Positions 43,265 through 50,939 of a stretch of DNA of 56,729 nt are shown here, piece by piece; the stretch's first letter is position 1; every line of letters begins with the position of its first letter. The stretch comes from Clostridia bacterium. Its GTDB lineage: Bacteria > Bacillota > Clostridia > Christensenellales > UBA1242. Where the stretch lies: positions 1 through 56,729 of the forward strand of contig JAFQFI010000016.1 in assembly GCA_017398655.1 (NCBI GenBank), in the 5' to 3' direction. Under the pieces are notes generated by a model, which worked only from the letters and a program-made list of their open reading frames with translations, was not told the origin of the DNA and did not search any database. The position numbers and the translations under genes were made by a program.

Positions 43265-43347
43265 TGGTGCGGATGGTGGGACTCGAACCCACAAGGTCGC
43301 CCACACGCCCCTTAAACGTGCGCGTTTACCGGTTTCGCCACATCCGC
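43265..43347 (-). tRNA. tRNA-Leu (AAG)
   Basis: On the minus strand acceptor GCGGATG pairs with CATCCGC, the discriminator is A and CCA is encoded; a long variable arm is present. The anticodon stem CACGT/GCGTG leaves the 7-base loop TTAAGGG, which gives anticodon AAG with G37. An A at position 34 would need conversion to inosine to read more than CUU. Confidence 0.88.
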
Positions 43348-43580
43348 ATATAATTTAAAGCGAGTATATTGTAGCAAATGTGTTTTAATTTTGCAATCAC
43401 TTTTTTTATTTTAATGTAAAAAATTTAAAAATACTTATTAAAAATTATTAATAAACAAAAAATATCAACAATTATTAATCTTTTTGTGGATAAATTTTAT
43501 TTAATAAAATATAAAACATTTATTTTTTTGGTTAGTTTAAATAAAAAAACAAAAAAAGCAAAATTATTAAAAATTCAATA

Positions 43581-43609
43581 TTGATTTGTTATATAAATTG
43601 TTGTAATAT
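43581..43609 (+). promoter_or_regulatory. Promoter of the 231-residue orphan gene
   Basis: TTGATT (43581-43586) and TAATAT (43604-43609) have an exact 17-base spacer. The rest of 43348-43580 is AT-rich and holds nothing else I can support. Confidence 0.7.
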
Positions 43610-43636
43610 ATAAAAAATTTGTAGGAGGGGTATTTT

Positions 43637-44332
43637 ATGGATTTTTATAATTATAAAATACATGTATATGCAAAAAACAAATCCGATTTGCCTATGGAAG
43701 AAAGAATGTTTTCTGCAAAGTTATATGCAGAGGAACAAGCGCAAAACGAGTATGATAATATAAAAGAATTATACACTCGCACACTATCGGCTGCCCCTAT
43801 TTCAGGACATATGAGTGTATCGTCTGGCAGAATGGCCGCAGCAATATATCAAGATATGCTTGTTGATGCTTCAAATAAACTTGCAAGAATTCAAGGACAA
43901 AGTGTTGTTGAATATTTTGAATACTTAGAAAAGCAAGAAACAATTGCTATTGAAAATTACACAGAAAATAAAATTGCAGAATATGCAGAAACCTCAAGAG
44001 AATTAACAAGGTTAAATAAAAATAAAGGTATTTCTGCAAAACTTACAAACTTTTTTGGTCAAGGAGAGCAAAGAGTTGCAGAATTAAGTCAAGAAATGGA
44101 TGTTTTGTGCGAACAATATTCTGTAGCACAAGATTCTACTGAAAGTTGGTCATATATGACACAAAATGAAAGAATGGAATATTTGCTTGGAAGAAGTGAA
44201 GTTGATAAAATTACATCTTTTGATCAAAATGGCATCGATACTTTAGGCAAAAGTTTATCTTTAATGCGTAGACAAGGTGAGTTTGCTCAAGATGTGTCTA
44301 TGGCAGTAACAACAATTAGTTTTGAAGAATAA
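43637..44332 (+). CDS. Unknown helical protein of 231 residues
   Basis: I do not recognise this protein. It is soluble, acidic and probably mostly alpha-helical; residues 100-160 include a long run of Glu, Ala and Lys consistent with coiled coil (YFEYLEKQETIAIENYTENK). There is no signal peptide or membrane helix. A perfect AGGAGGGG precedes the ATG and a strong promoter lies upstream. Its own terminator makes it monocistronic. The composition, rich in Gln and Glu and with few Lys runs, differs from its AT-driven housekeeping neighbours. Confidence 0.65.
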   Translation: MDFYNYKIHVYAKNKSDLPMEERMFSAKLYAEEQAQNEYDNIKELYTRTLSAAPISGHMSVSSGRMAAAIYQDMLVDASNKLARIQGQSVVEYFEYLEKQETIAIENYTENKIAEYAETSRELTRLNKNKGISAKLTNFFGQGEQRVAELSQEMDVLCEQYSVAQDSTESWSYMTQNERMEYLLGRSEVDKITSFDQNGIDTLGKSLSLMRRQGEFAQDVSMAVTTISFEE

Positions 44333-44337
44333 TTTTT

Positions 44338-44371
44338 AAAAACCATAACTAAACAAGTTATGGTTTTTTTA
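44338..44371 (+). terminator. Terminator after the 231-residue gene
   Basis: CCATAAC/GTTATGG with A and T extensions and a 7-base loop. Confidence 0.86.
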
Positions 44372-44429
44372 TTTAAACAAAAGAAAATTAAAAATATATA
44401 TTAATTTGCACAAGTTTTCTTTTTTTATC

Positions 44430-44457
44430 TTGTTTTTTTTATTTGCTTTGATATAAT
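44430..44457 (+). promoter_or_regulatory. Promoter of the 332-residue gene
   Basis: TTGTTT (44430-44435) and TATAAT (44452-44457) with a 16-base spacer; TGA precedes the -10 box and makes it an extended type. Confidence 0.7.
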
Positions 44458-44479
44458 CACACTGAGAGGTAAAAAATTA

Positions 44480-45478
44480 ATGAGAAAGGAAGTTCCTTAT
44501 AGTATTGGCAAAAGAGATTTGTCTTGCCAAAATAACTGGAAACAACTTAATACACGCTCATATAAGATAGACAAACCAACTATCTTTTGTTTTGGTGGAA
44601 ACGCTACAAAAACAGAAGAAATTGCAAATGGTATGTGTAAAGTTGCTGCCTCATTAATTGGTTTAAAACAAAAAAAAGTTGACGAAGGTGCAACATACGA
44701 CGAAGTTGATGTTGTAGGTGTAAGTTATGGCGAAACCTTTAAAGATTCGCCAGAATTTGCTTCTTTTATTAAGCAATCTGAATTATTAGAACTTGTAGAT
44801 AATGTTTTTGTTCCACTTGCTGTTGATGAAAATTTTTCAAGGTTAAGTACAGAACAAGCACAAAAGAATTTTAATCAAATAACATTTTTTTCTCATTGTT
44901 ATGGGGCTGTTGTTGTTAATCAACTTGTAAGTTTTTTATTTTCAAGAATGCAAGCTTTTGGTTATTCAAACCAAGAAATTTTAGACATACAAAAACAAAT
45001 TACCAGCATAAGTTATGCTCCTATGGAAGAAATTTGTAATGTTTCAAGCATATATGCAATATCTGCACACGATAGGGTTGTAGAAGTGCCAAAATATGCT
45101 TCAGAGGGCTTTAAAGAAGTTTATAATGGATATCGTGAAGGCGATATTGTTTTTGATGGAAATTATTTATTTCAAGAAGACGAAAATACTGTTGTTTTAT
45201 TTACTTCTAATATGAATAAGGGTCCTGTTAGTGAACATGCATTGTCTTTGCTTGAAAGAAATGAAGATTGGAGATATACAACTCTTAATGATGACAATGC
45301 AAATGCTGTTTCTCAAGTTTTAGGTTATGCTATGGCACAATCTGTTGCTTGTGGCTTGCAAAATAAAGATTCACAAACATTTATCCCCAAGCCCACTTTG
45401 TCAGAAACACTTGAAAGTTGCCAAAGTATTTTAAGTGATTTTAAACAAAGTGATTTAGGTATTAGTTTAGTTAAATAA
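44480..45478 (+). CDS. Possible alpha/beta-hydrolase-like protein with a Cys nucleophile
   Basis: The 332-residue protein has IFCFGGNATKT near residue 35, like an oxyanion strand, and FFSHCYGAVVVNQL near 137, like a nucleophile elbow (small-x-Nuc-x-Gly) with Cys in place of Ser. AISAHDRVVEVP, near 197, is a good candidate for the acid, and SEHAL near 257 for the His. No signal peptide. The role is unknown. GAGAGG lies 10 bases before the ATG and a hairpin follows the gene. Confidence 0.5.
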   Translation: MRKEVPYSIGKRDLSCQNNWKQLNTRSYKIDKPTIFCFGGNATKTEEIANGMCKVAASLIGLKQKKVDEGATYDEVDVVGVSYGETFKDSPEFASFIKQSELLELVDNVFVPLAVDENFSRLSTEQAQKNFNQITFFSHCYGAVVVNQLVSFLFSRMQAFGYSNQEILDIQKQITSISYAPMEEICNVSSIYAISAHDRVVEVPKYASEGFKEVYNGYREGDIVFDGNYLFQEDENTVVLFTSNMNKGPVSEHALSLLERNEDWRYTTLNDDNANAVSQVLGYAMAQSVACGLQNKDSQTFIPKPTLSETLESCQSILSDFKQSDLGISLVK

Positions 45479-45552
45479 TTTGTTTTAAATTCATTATATA
45501 TTTATTGATAATTTTAATAGTTTTTTATGACAAAAAAAGATTTTTATAAAAC

Positions 45553-45577
45553 AAAAACCTTTTGGTTTTTTGTTGTT
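45553..45577 (+). terminator. Weak terminator
   Basis: AAAAACC/GGTTTTT with a 4-base loop, followed by a T-rich stretch, between the hydrolase-like gene and proB. Confidence 0.6.
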
Positions 45578-45673
45578 TTTTTGCATTTAAAAATTTAATT
45601 AAAACAAATTATTTTTTCTACTGCTTTATTTTATAGATAGTAATTTAATTTTTAATTTTTTAGGGGATAAAAT

Positions 45674-46468
45674 ATGAGAATAGTAATTAAAATAGGAACA
45701 TCTACCTTAACACATAGTACTGGTAGATTAAATATAAAAAGAACAAATGAAATATGTCAGACAATAAGCGACCTTAAAAATGAAGGGCACGAAATAATTT
45801 TAGTTTCTTCTGGTGCTATTGCAATGGGGGTTGGAAAACTTTCTTTAAGCGAAAAACCAAAAGACATTCCAACAAAACAAGCAGCAGCTGCTGTTGGTCA
45901 ATGCGAACTTATGTACACATATGATAGAATTTTTAATAGTTTTAATCATACTGTTGCACAAATGCTTATTACAAAATCAGATTTAGATAGTTTAGAAAGA
46001 CACAAAAACATAAGCAATACATTATTTAAATTGCTTCAACTTAATGTTTTGCCAATTATAAACGAAAACGATACTATAGCAACAGAAGAGATTAAAGTGG
46101 GAGATAATGATACTTTATCAGCCCTTGTTGCAACAAGTGCAAAAGCAGATTTATTAATTATATTATCTGATATTGATGGGTTGTATACTGCCGACCCAAG
46201 AAAAGACAAAAATGCAAAATTAATTAAAAAGGTCAATGGTATAACAGAAAAGATTTTTGCCCTTGCAGGTGGAGAAGGAAGTAAATTGGGTACTGGTGGT
46301 ATGATAACAAAATTAAACGCTGCAAAAATTTGTAATGACAGTGGTTGCGATATGGTTATAGCTAATGGGCAAAATGTTAAAATTTTGTATGATATAATTA
46401 ATAATAAAAAAAGAAATTATACAAGGTTTTTTGCAAGCAAAAATTTAAAAGAGGGGGGAAATAAATAA
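45674..46468 (+). CDS. proB: Glutamate 5-kinase
   Basis: ProB phosphorylates glutamate in the first step of proline synthesis. KIGTSTLTH at the N-terminus, VSSGAIAMG near residue 43, INENDTIA near 133, SDIDGLYTADPR near 168 and GTGGMITK near 214 mark the amino-acid kinase fold. It has 264 residues and lacks the C-terminal PUA domain found in many ProBs. AGGGGAT precedes the ATG. proA starts directly after its stop, so the two are coupled. Confidence 0.95.
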   Translation: MRIVIKIGTSTLTHSTGRLNIKRTNEICQTISDLKNEGHEIILVSSGAIAMGVGKLSLSEKPKDIPTKQAAAAVGQCELMYTYDRIFNSFNHTVAQMLITKSDLDSLERHKNISNTLFKLLQLNVLPIINENDTIATEEIKVGDNDTLSALVATSAKADLLIILSDIDGLYTADPRKDKNAKLIKKVNGITEKIFALAGGEGSKLGTGGMITKLNAAKICNDSGCDMVIANGQNVKILYDIINNKKRNYTRFFASKNLKEGGNK

Positions 46469-47728
46469 ATGCAAACAACACAGCAAATATTACAAAATGC
46501 AAAAAAAGCTAAAATGCAGTTATCTATAATGACAAAGGAAGTTAAAAATAAAGTATTAGTAAAAATTTCTGAAAATATTTTAAAAAACAAAGAAGACATA
46601 TTAAAAGCAAATAAAATAGATGTAGAAAAAGCACAAGATACTTTAAGTGAAGTTATGATTGACAGATTGCTTTTAAACGAAGACAGAATAAAAAAAATGG
46701 CAGATAGTGTTTTAGATGTTGCTTTGTTAGAAGATCCTGTTGGAAAAATATTGGAAAGAGATACTTTAAGAAATGGATTAGAAGTTAAAAAAGTTTCAGT
46801 ACCTATTGGGGTTATAGGTATTATATATGAAAGCAGACCAAATGTTACTTTAGATGCTGGCGTATTGTGTTTTAAAAGTGGAAATGTTTGTGTGTTAAGA
46901 GGTGGCAAAGAAGCTTTTAATACATCTTATGTAATAGTTCAAATTATGAGAAAAACATTAAAAGAATTGGGTATAAATGAAAATTGCATATCTTTAATAG
47001 AAGATACTTCAAGGCAAAGTTCTTATGATCTTATGACGGCTGTTGGTTTTATAGATGCATTAATACCTCGTGGTGGGGCAAGTTTAATTAAAGCTTGTGT
47101 AGAAAACGCTAAGGTTCCTTGTATACAAACCGGTACAGGTATTTGTCACATATATGTTGACGAATTTGCAGATTTAAATAAAGCTTTAAGTATAATAGAA
47201 AATGCAAAAACCTCTCGTCCTTCTGTATGTAATGCATGTGAAGTTTGTCTGGTAAATGCTAATATAGCAAAAACATTTTTGCCTATGCTAAAACAAAAAT
47301 TAGTAACAGAAAGAAAAAATAAAAATCTACAAATAGTAGAATTTAGATGTGATGAACAATCTTTAAATATTTTAGGTGGAACTTTGGCAAAAGAAGAAGA
47401 TTTTGATACAGAGTTTTTAGATTATATTCTTGCAGTAAAAATAGTTGAAAATGTAGAGGAAGCAATTGAACATATTTCTCAACATTCAACACAACATAGT
47501 GATTGTATTATAAGTGAAAACAATTTAAATTGCGAAAATTTTACAAAGTGTGTAGATAGTTCTGCAGTATATGTAAATGCCTCTACTCGTTTTACAGATG
47601 GTGGTGAATTTGGCAAGGGTTGTGAAATTGGAATTTCAACTCAAAAACTTCATGCAAGAGGTCCAATGGGATTAAAAGAACTTTGTTCTTATAAATATAT
47701 TTTAAACGGAAACGGTCAAATAAGATAA
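46469..47728 (+). CDS. proA: Gamma-glutamyl phosphate reductase
   Basis: This enzyme reduces glutamyl phosphate to the semialdehyde in proline synthesis. GVIGIIYESRPNVT near residue 114 and the catalytic Cys region RPSVCNACE near 250 are present. The length of 419 residues is normal. Its ATG follows the proB stop by no bases and GAGGGGGGAAAT within proB is its binding site. proC follows after 16 bases. Confidence 0.96.
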   Translation: MQTTQQILQNAKKAKMQLSIMTKEVKNKVLVKISENILKNKEDILKANKIDVEKAQDTLSEVMIDRLLLNEDRIKKMADSVLDVALLEDPVGKILERDTLRNGLEVKKVSVPIGVIGIIYESRPNVTLDAGVLCFKSGNVCVLRGGKEAFNTSYVIVQIMRKTLKELGINENCISLIEDTSRQSSYDLMTAVGFIDALIPRGGASLIKACVENAKVPCIQTGTGICHIYVDEFADLNKALSIIENAKTSRPSVCNACEVCLVNANIAKTFLPMLKQKLVTERKNKNLQIVEFRCDEQSLNILGGTLAKEEDFDTEFLDYILAVKIVENVEEAIEHISQHSTQHSDCIISENNLNCENFTKCVDSSAVYVNASTRFTDGGEFGKGCEIGISTQKLHARGPMGLKELCSYKYILNGNGQIR

Positions 47729-47744
47729 AAGGAGAAAATAAAAG

Positions 47745-48548
47745 ATGAAATATAAGTTTGGTTTTATAGGTTGTGGCAATATGGGTGGTGCGTTAGTTAC
47801 TTCTGTTGTAAAAGTTGTTAACGCTAATGATATTGCTATATGTGATTTTGATAAAAACAAAGTTGAAAATTATGTTAATAAATATGGTGTTAGGTATGCA
47901 TCTTCAAAAGAGATTGCTTCTAATTGCAAATTTGTTGTTATTGGGGTTAAACCACAAGTTATGCAAGAAACTATAAAGGAGATTTCAGAAGAGTTAAAAA
48001 ATAGAGAAGATGTTGTTATTATTTCTATGGCCGCAGGCGTAGAAATTAAAACAATTTTAAGTTATATTGGCAAAGATTTGCCTGTGATAAGAATAATGCC
48101 AAATACTCCAGTTTCTGTAGGGGAAGGTATGATTTTATATACTTGTAAAAATGTTTTAGTTGAAGACGAAAATGAATTTTTAGCAAGTTTTAATAAAGCC
48201 GGAAAAATTGATAAATTAACTGAAGATAAAATTGATGCTGGTTGTGCTTTATCTGGCTGTGGACCTGCTTTTGCCTATATGTTTATAGAAGCATTGGCTG
48301 ATGCCGGAGTAGAGTGTGGTTTATCAAGAGATAAGGCAATTATGTATGCTTCTCAAACATTATTTGGTAGTGCAAAAATGGTGTTGCAAGGCAATCACCC
48401 AGCTGTTTTAAAAGATGCTGTTTGTTCTCCTAACGGAACAACAATTGCAGGGGTTCACGCTTTAGAAAAGGGTTGTTTTAGAGGCACAACAATGAACGCT
48501 GTTTTATCTGCATATGAAAAAACATTATCTTTAAAAAATAAAAAATAA
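47745..48548 (+). CDS. proC: Pyrroline-5-carboxylate reductase
   Basis: ProC reduces pyrroline-5-carboxylate to proline. The N-terminal FGFIGCGNMGGALV binds NAD(P)H. SGCGPAFAYMFIEALADA near residue 168 and the C-terminal SPNGTTIAGVHALE match the family signature. The length of 267 residues is normal. AAAGGAG precedes the ATG. It completes a proB-proA-proC operon, ended by a bidirectional terminator. Confidence 0.96.
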   Translation: MKYKFGFIGCGNMGGALVTSVVKVVNANDIAICDFDKNKVENYVNKYGVRYASSKEIASNCKFVVIGVKPQVMQETIKEISEELKNREDVVIISMAAGVEIKTILSYIGKDLPVIRIMPNTPVSVGEGMILYTCKNVLVEDENEFLASFNKAGKIDKLTEDKIDAGCALSGCGPAFAYMFIEALADAGVECGLSRDKAIMYASQTLFGSAKMVLQGNHPAVLKDAVCSPNGTTIAGVHALEKGCFRGTTMNAVLSAYEKTLSLKNKK

Positions 48549-48586
48549 AAAAAAGACCTAACATCAACAAAGTTAGGTCTTTTTAT
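48549..48586. terminator. Bidirectional terminator
   Basis: AAAAAGACCTAAC/GTTAGGTCTTTTT, 13 bp with a 9-base loop, between convergent operons. Confidence 0.9.
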
Positions 48587-48604
48587 TTTGTGTTAAAGTT
48601 TTTA

Positions 48605-48922
48605 TTATTCTATGCAAACATATAAGCCATTATCATATAAAGGTAATTGTGCTATTTTAAAAAGTTTTTCAAATTCGTTGTCTTCCTTGCTTATTTGTGC
48701 TTGTTTATAAATATCTGTACCTTCATCAGGAATCATATCGTCTAAACTAACAGGAAGGTCTTTTTCTATAAAGTTTTTATCTACCCCATATAACATTATT
48801 GGGTATTTTTCTTGGTATGCTTTGTTTATGTTTTCTTCAAAAACTTTATAAACAAATAAACCTTTACTATATTTTAATTCGCCTAATGCAAGGTCTTTAT
48901 ATTTTACTATTAATCTTTCCAT
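48605..48922 (-). CDS. Small HipA-N/HipS-like partner protein
   Basis: The 105-residue protein resembles the HipA N-terminal subdomain: VKYKDLALGELKYSKGLFVY (residues 6-25) matches the Gly-Glu-Leu strand pair ending in F-Y, and SLDDMIPDEG (residues 59-68) resembles the family's F-x-x-L-L-P-E-G. In HipBST systems a similar small protein (HipS) restrains the kinase HipT. It begins 12 bases after the kinase stop with AGGGGA between, so it is in the same operon. The similarity is weak and rests on short motifs. Confidence 0.42.
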   Translation of the reverse strand: MERLIVKYKDLALGELKYSKGLFVYKVFEENINKAYQEKYPIMLYGVDKNFIEKDLPVSLDDMIPDEGTDIYKQAQISKEDNEFEKLFKIAQLPLYDNGLYVCIE

Positions 48923-48934
48923 AATTTCCCCTTA

Positions 48935-50386
48935 TTATTGTTGTGGTGGTAATTCTTTAACTAAAGTAAGTGTAGGTTGTTCTGCTACTTGTTCCATAGG
49001 TTGACCTTGTTCTGGTAAAAAGTTAAGCGTTTCAAGTGTTGCTTGGTCTACTGGAATGTTTGCTTGGTTTGCCAATTTCATAAATTCTTGTACATAACCA
49101 TCAACGCTTTCTTGCAAAGGCAAAGCTCTCATTTGTTGCTGTAAAGCAACATATAATTCATTAGGTTGTTCAAGATTTACCTCGCCAATACAACTTGTAT
49201 ATGCTGTATGAAAGAAGCAATCTGCCATTACTTGTGAAATAACGCTTGTCTTATATCCGTTGCAGGCGTTCATTGCTTCCAAATAAAAGTCAGGCCATCT
49301 AAGTCCATAATCTTTTGACATTGATCTTGCTGCTTCAGCCACATTAAAGTTTTGTTCTATTTGATATATAGAAGAATATATTTCTGGGTTTGCTAAAGCG
49401 TATGCTGCAACATCATATTCATACTCCATAGGTTTGGTACCTAAAGATTTTGGGTGTCCATATATGTCGCCTGCACCAAGTTTAAAAGCAGTGTGTTCTA
49501 TAAACCTATTTTCTGTAAAAACAGTTTGTGCTGCCTGTTCTGTGGTAACTTGACTTGTACCCAATTCTTTTTGAAACATTCTTTCGTAAATACTTGTTTG
49601 AGAATTGTTTATAAAGTATGTCAAACTTGAGTCATAAGCGCCACCATTATCAATTAAGGTGCTTACTTTTATATAAGGCGTTCCGTCAGGTCCTTTTGTT
49701 TGCACAAAAGTAATATTGTTTCTGTGGTTATCTGTATTTCCAACCTTCCAGCAAAAATAACTGTTAACAATTAAATCTCTTTGAAGGTTAGGGTCTATAG
49801 CTAAACCAATGGTATCTGCATAACTTTGTATTGCTCTAAGATAGTTTGGTAAGTTGCTTCCAATATTACCTTCGTTTAAAAATTTTAATAAAAAGTCACC
49901 TTGAATAAGGTTGTCGTTTTCCCCTAAAATATTTCTTGATAAGCAACCTCTTTGAAGAATGCCTTCTTTGTCTTTATATTCTGCAAGTTGGTATTCTGCA
50001 ACATCAACAACAGGGGCATCATATTGTCTGCCATAAATGTCTGTTTTTTTAGTTGTTCCTAAACCTTTTGAAACTGTATAGCAAAAAACTTCTGCAACAT
50101 CTTCTAAACAACCTTTTAGTTCGTTATAAACAAAATGGTGTTGGCTAAATGGTGTTGGAGTGTCAAAACTTCCCATAGAGTGAAAGTATTGTACAATAGA
50201 ACTTCTATTGTTGGTTTGCATAGAGTCAGCACCATAGTTTCCGTCTTGTTGTTTGCGTTTAAAAAACCAATCTTGTGATATTTGGTAAATTGATGAGTGG
50301 CCTTTGTTTACTGATATAGATTTAGGGTAACCAGATTTATATATCTTTTCCCAATCAATAAGTACTCTTCGTGAAGCAATATCCAT
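48935..50386 (-). CDS. HipA/CtkA-like protein kinase
   Basis: The 483-residue protein holds the core motif of HipA-like kinases: VGNTDNHRNNITF (215-227), with D219 and N224 at the catalytic Asp and Asn spacing (D+5=N), and LIDNGGAYDSS (244-254) with the metal Asp D246. EYQLAEYKDKEG and CLSRNILGEND near 131-157 resemble the N-lobe. HipA toxins phosphorylate glutamyl-tRNA synthetase; HipT targets tryptophanyl-tRNA synthetase. Residues 265-483 are an unrecognised helical extension with a Gln/Pro-rich end. AGGAG precedes the ATG. A small HipS-like gene follows. Confidence 0.65.
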   Translation of the reverse strand: MDIASRRVLIDWEKIYKSGYPKSISVNKGHSSIYQISQDWFFKRKQQDGNYGADSMQTNNRSSIVQYFHSMGSFDTPTPFSQHHFVYNELKGCLEDVAEVFCYTVSKGLGTTKKTDIYGRQYDAPVVDVAEYQLAEYKDKEGILQRGCLSRNILGENDNLIQGDFLLKFLNEGNIGSNLPNYLRAIQSYADTIGLAIDPNLQRDLIVNSYFCWKVGNTDNHRNNITFVQTKGPDGTPYIKVSTLIDNGGAYDSSLTYFINNSQTSIYERMFQKELGTSQVTTEQAAQTVFTENRFIEHTAFKLGAGDIYGHPKSLGTKPMEYEYDVAAYALANPEIYSSIYQIEQNFNVAEAARSMSKDYGLRWPDFYLEAMNACNGYKTSVISQVMADCFFHTAYTSCIGEVNLEQPNELYVALQQQMRALPLQESVDGYVQEFMKLANQANIPVDQATLETLNFLPEQGQPMEQVAEQPTLTLVKELPPQQ

Positions 50387-50470
50387 AATTAATCTCCTAA
50401 TATAATTTTACTTTTAGGTTATCTTTTTGTCAAGATGTGATAGGTGTGGCAATATATATAAAAAAATAAA

Positions 50471-50517
50471 AAAGAGAAGATAAATTTAAATGTTTTATTA
50501 AACTCTTCTCTTTTTTT
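50471..50517. terminator. Terminator of the TSCPD gene
   Basis: AAAGAGAAGA/TCTTCTCTTT with a 23-base AT-rich loop and A and T runs on both sides. Confidence 0.75.
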
Positions 50518-50539
50518 AAACGGGGCTAAAATTTAAGTT

Positions 50540-50800
50540 TTAAGCGTTTTTAGTTTTTTCGTAAGCTTCTCTTACGGCAAGTGCCAATTGGTCAGCACAA
50601 GATGTGTTTTTAAAGCCACAAGTGTTGCCTTTAACTTTGTTTTCAATTTGTTCTACTGTCCAACCATCAAGTATTTTAGAAATTGCTTTTAAATTTCCAT
50701 TACAACCACCAAAAAATTGAATATTTGTAATAACATCTTTGTTAATATCAAATTTAATTTGACTTGCACAAACGCCCTTTGTTTTATAAATATATTCCAT
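50540..50800 (-). CDS. TSCPD-domain protein (TIGR03905 type)
   Basis: The 86-residue protein carries the TSCPD pattern: FFGGCNGNLKAISKIL near residues 29-44, and CGFKNTSCADQLALAV near residues 61-76, with Cys residues suited to metal binding. It is a widespread small protein of Clostridia with no settled function. AAGGA precedes the ATG. It is monocistronic and divergent from the ABC-F gene. Confidence 0.86.
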   Translation of the reverse strand: MEYIYKTKGVCASQIKFDINKDVITNIQFFGGCNGNLKAISKILDGWTVEQIENKVKGNTCGFKNTSCADQLALAVREAYEKTKNA

Positions 50801-50939
50801 AATAAATATCCTTTTTTTATTATCTTAATTATTAATGTTAAAAGTTTTTCTGTCAACAATTTTATTTTTTATTGCAAAGTTGTTAAATCAATTTTATTGT
50901 GGTATATTACAAAAAAGATATTTTATTTATGGAGAAGAA

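Noticed and set aside
43265-43347. Reading the tRNA-Leu anticodon as TAA
   Set aside because: That would need a 9-base loop or a shifted stem; the 5-bp stem with a 7-base loop and T33 gives AAG.
46417-46908. 163-codon open frame on the minus strand
   Set aside because: It is antisense to proA and is rich in Phe, Ser and Ile as expected of the reverse of AT-rich coding DNA.
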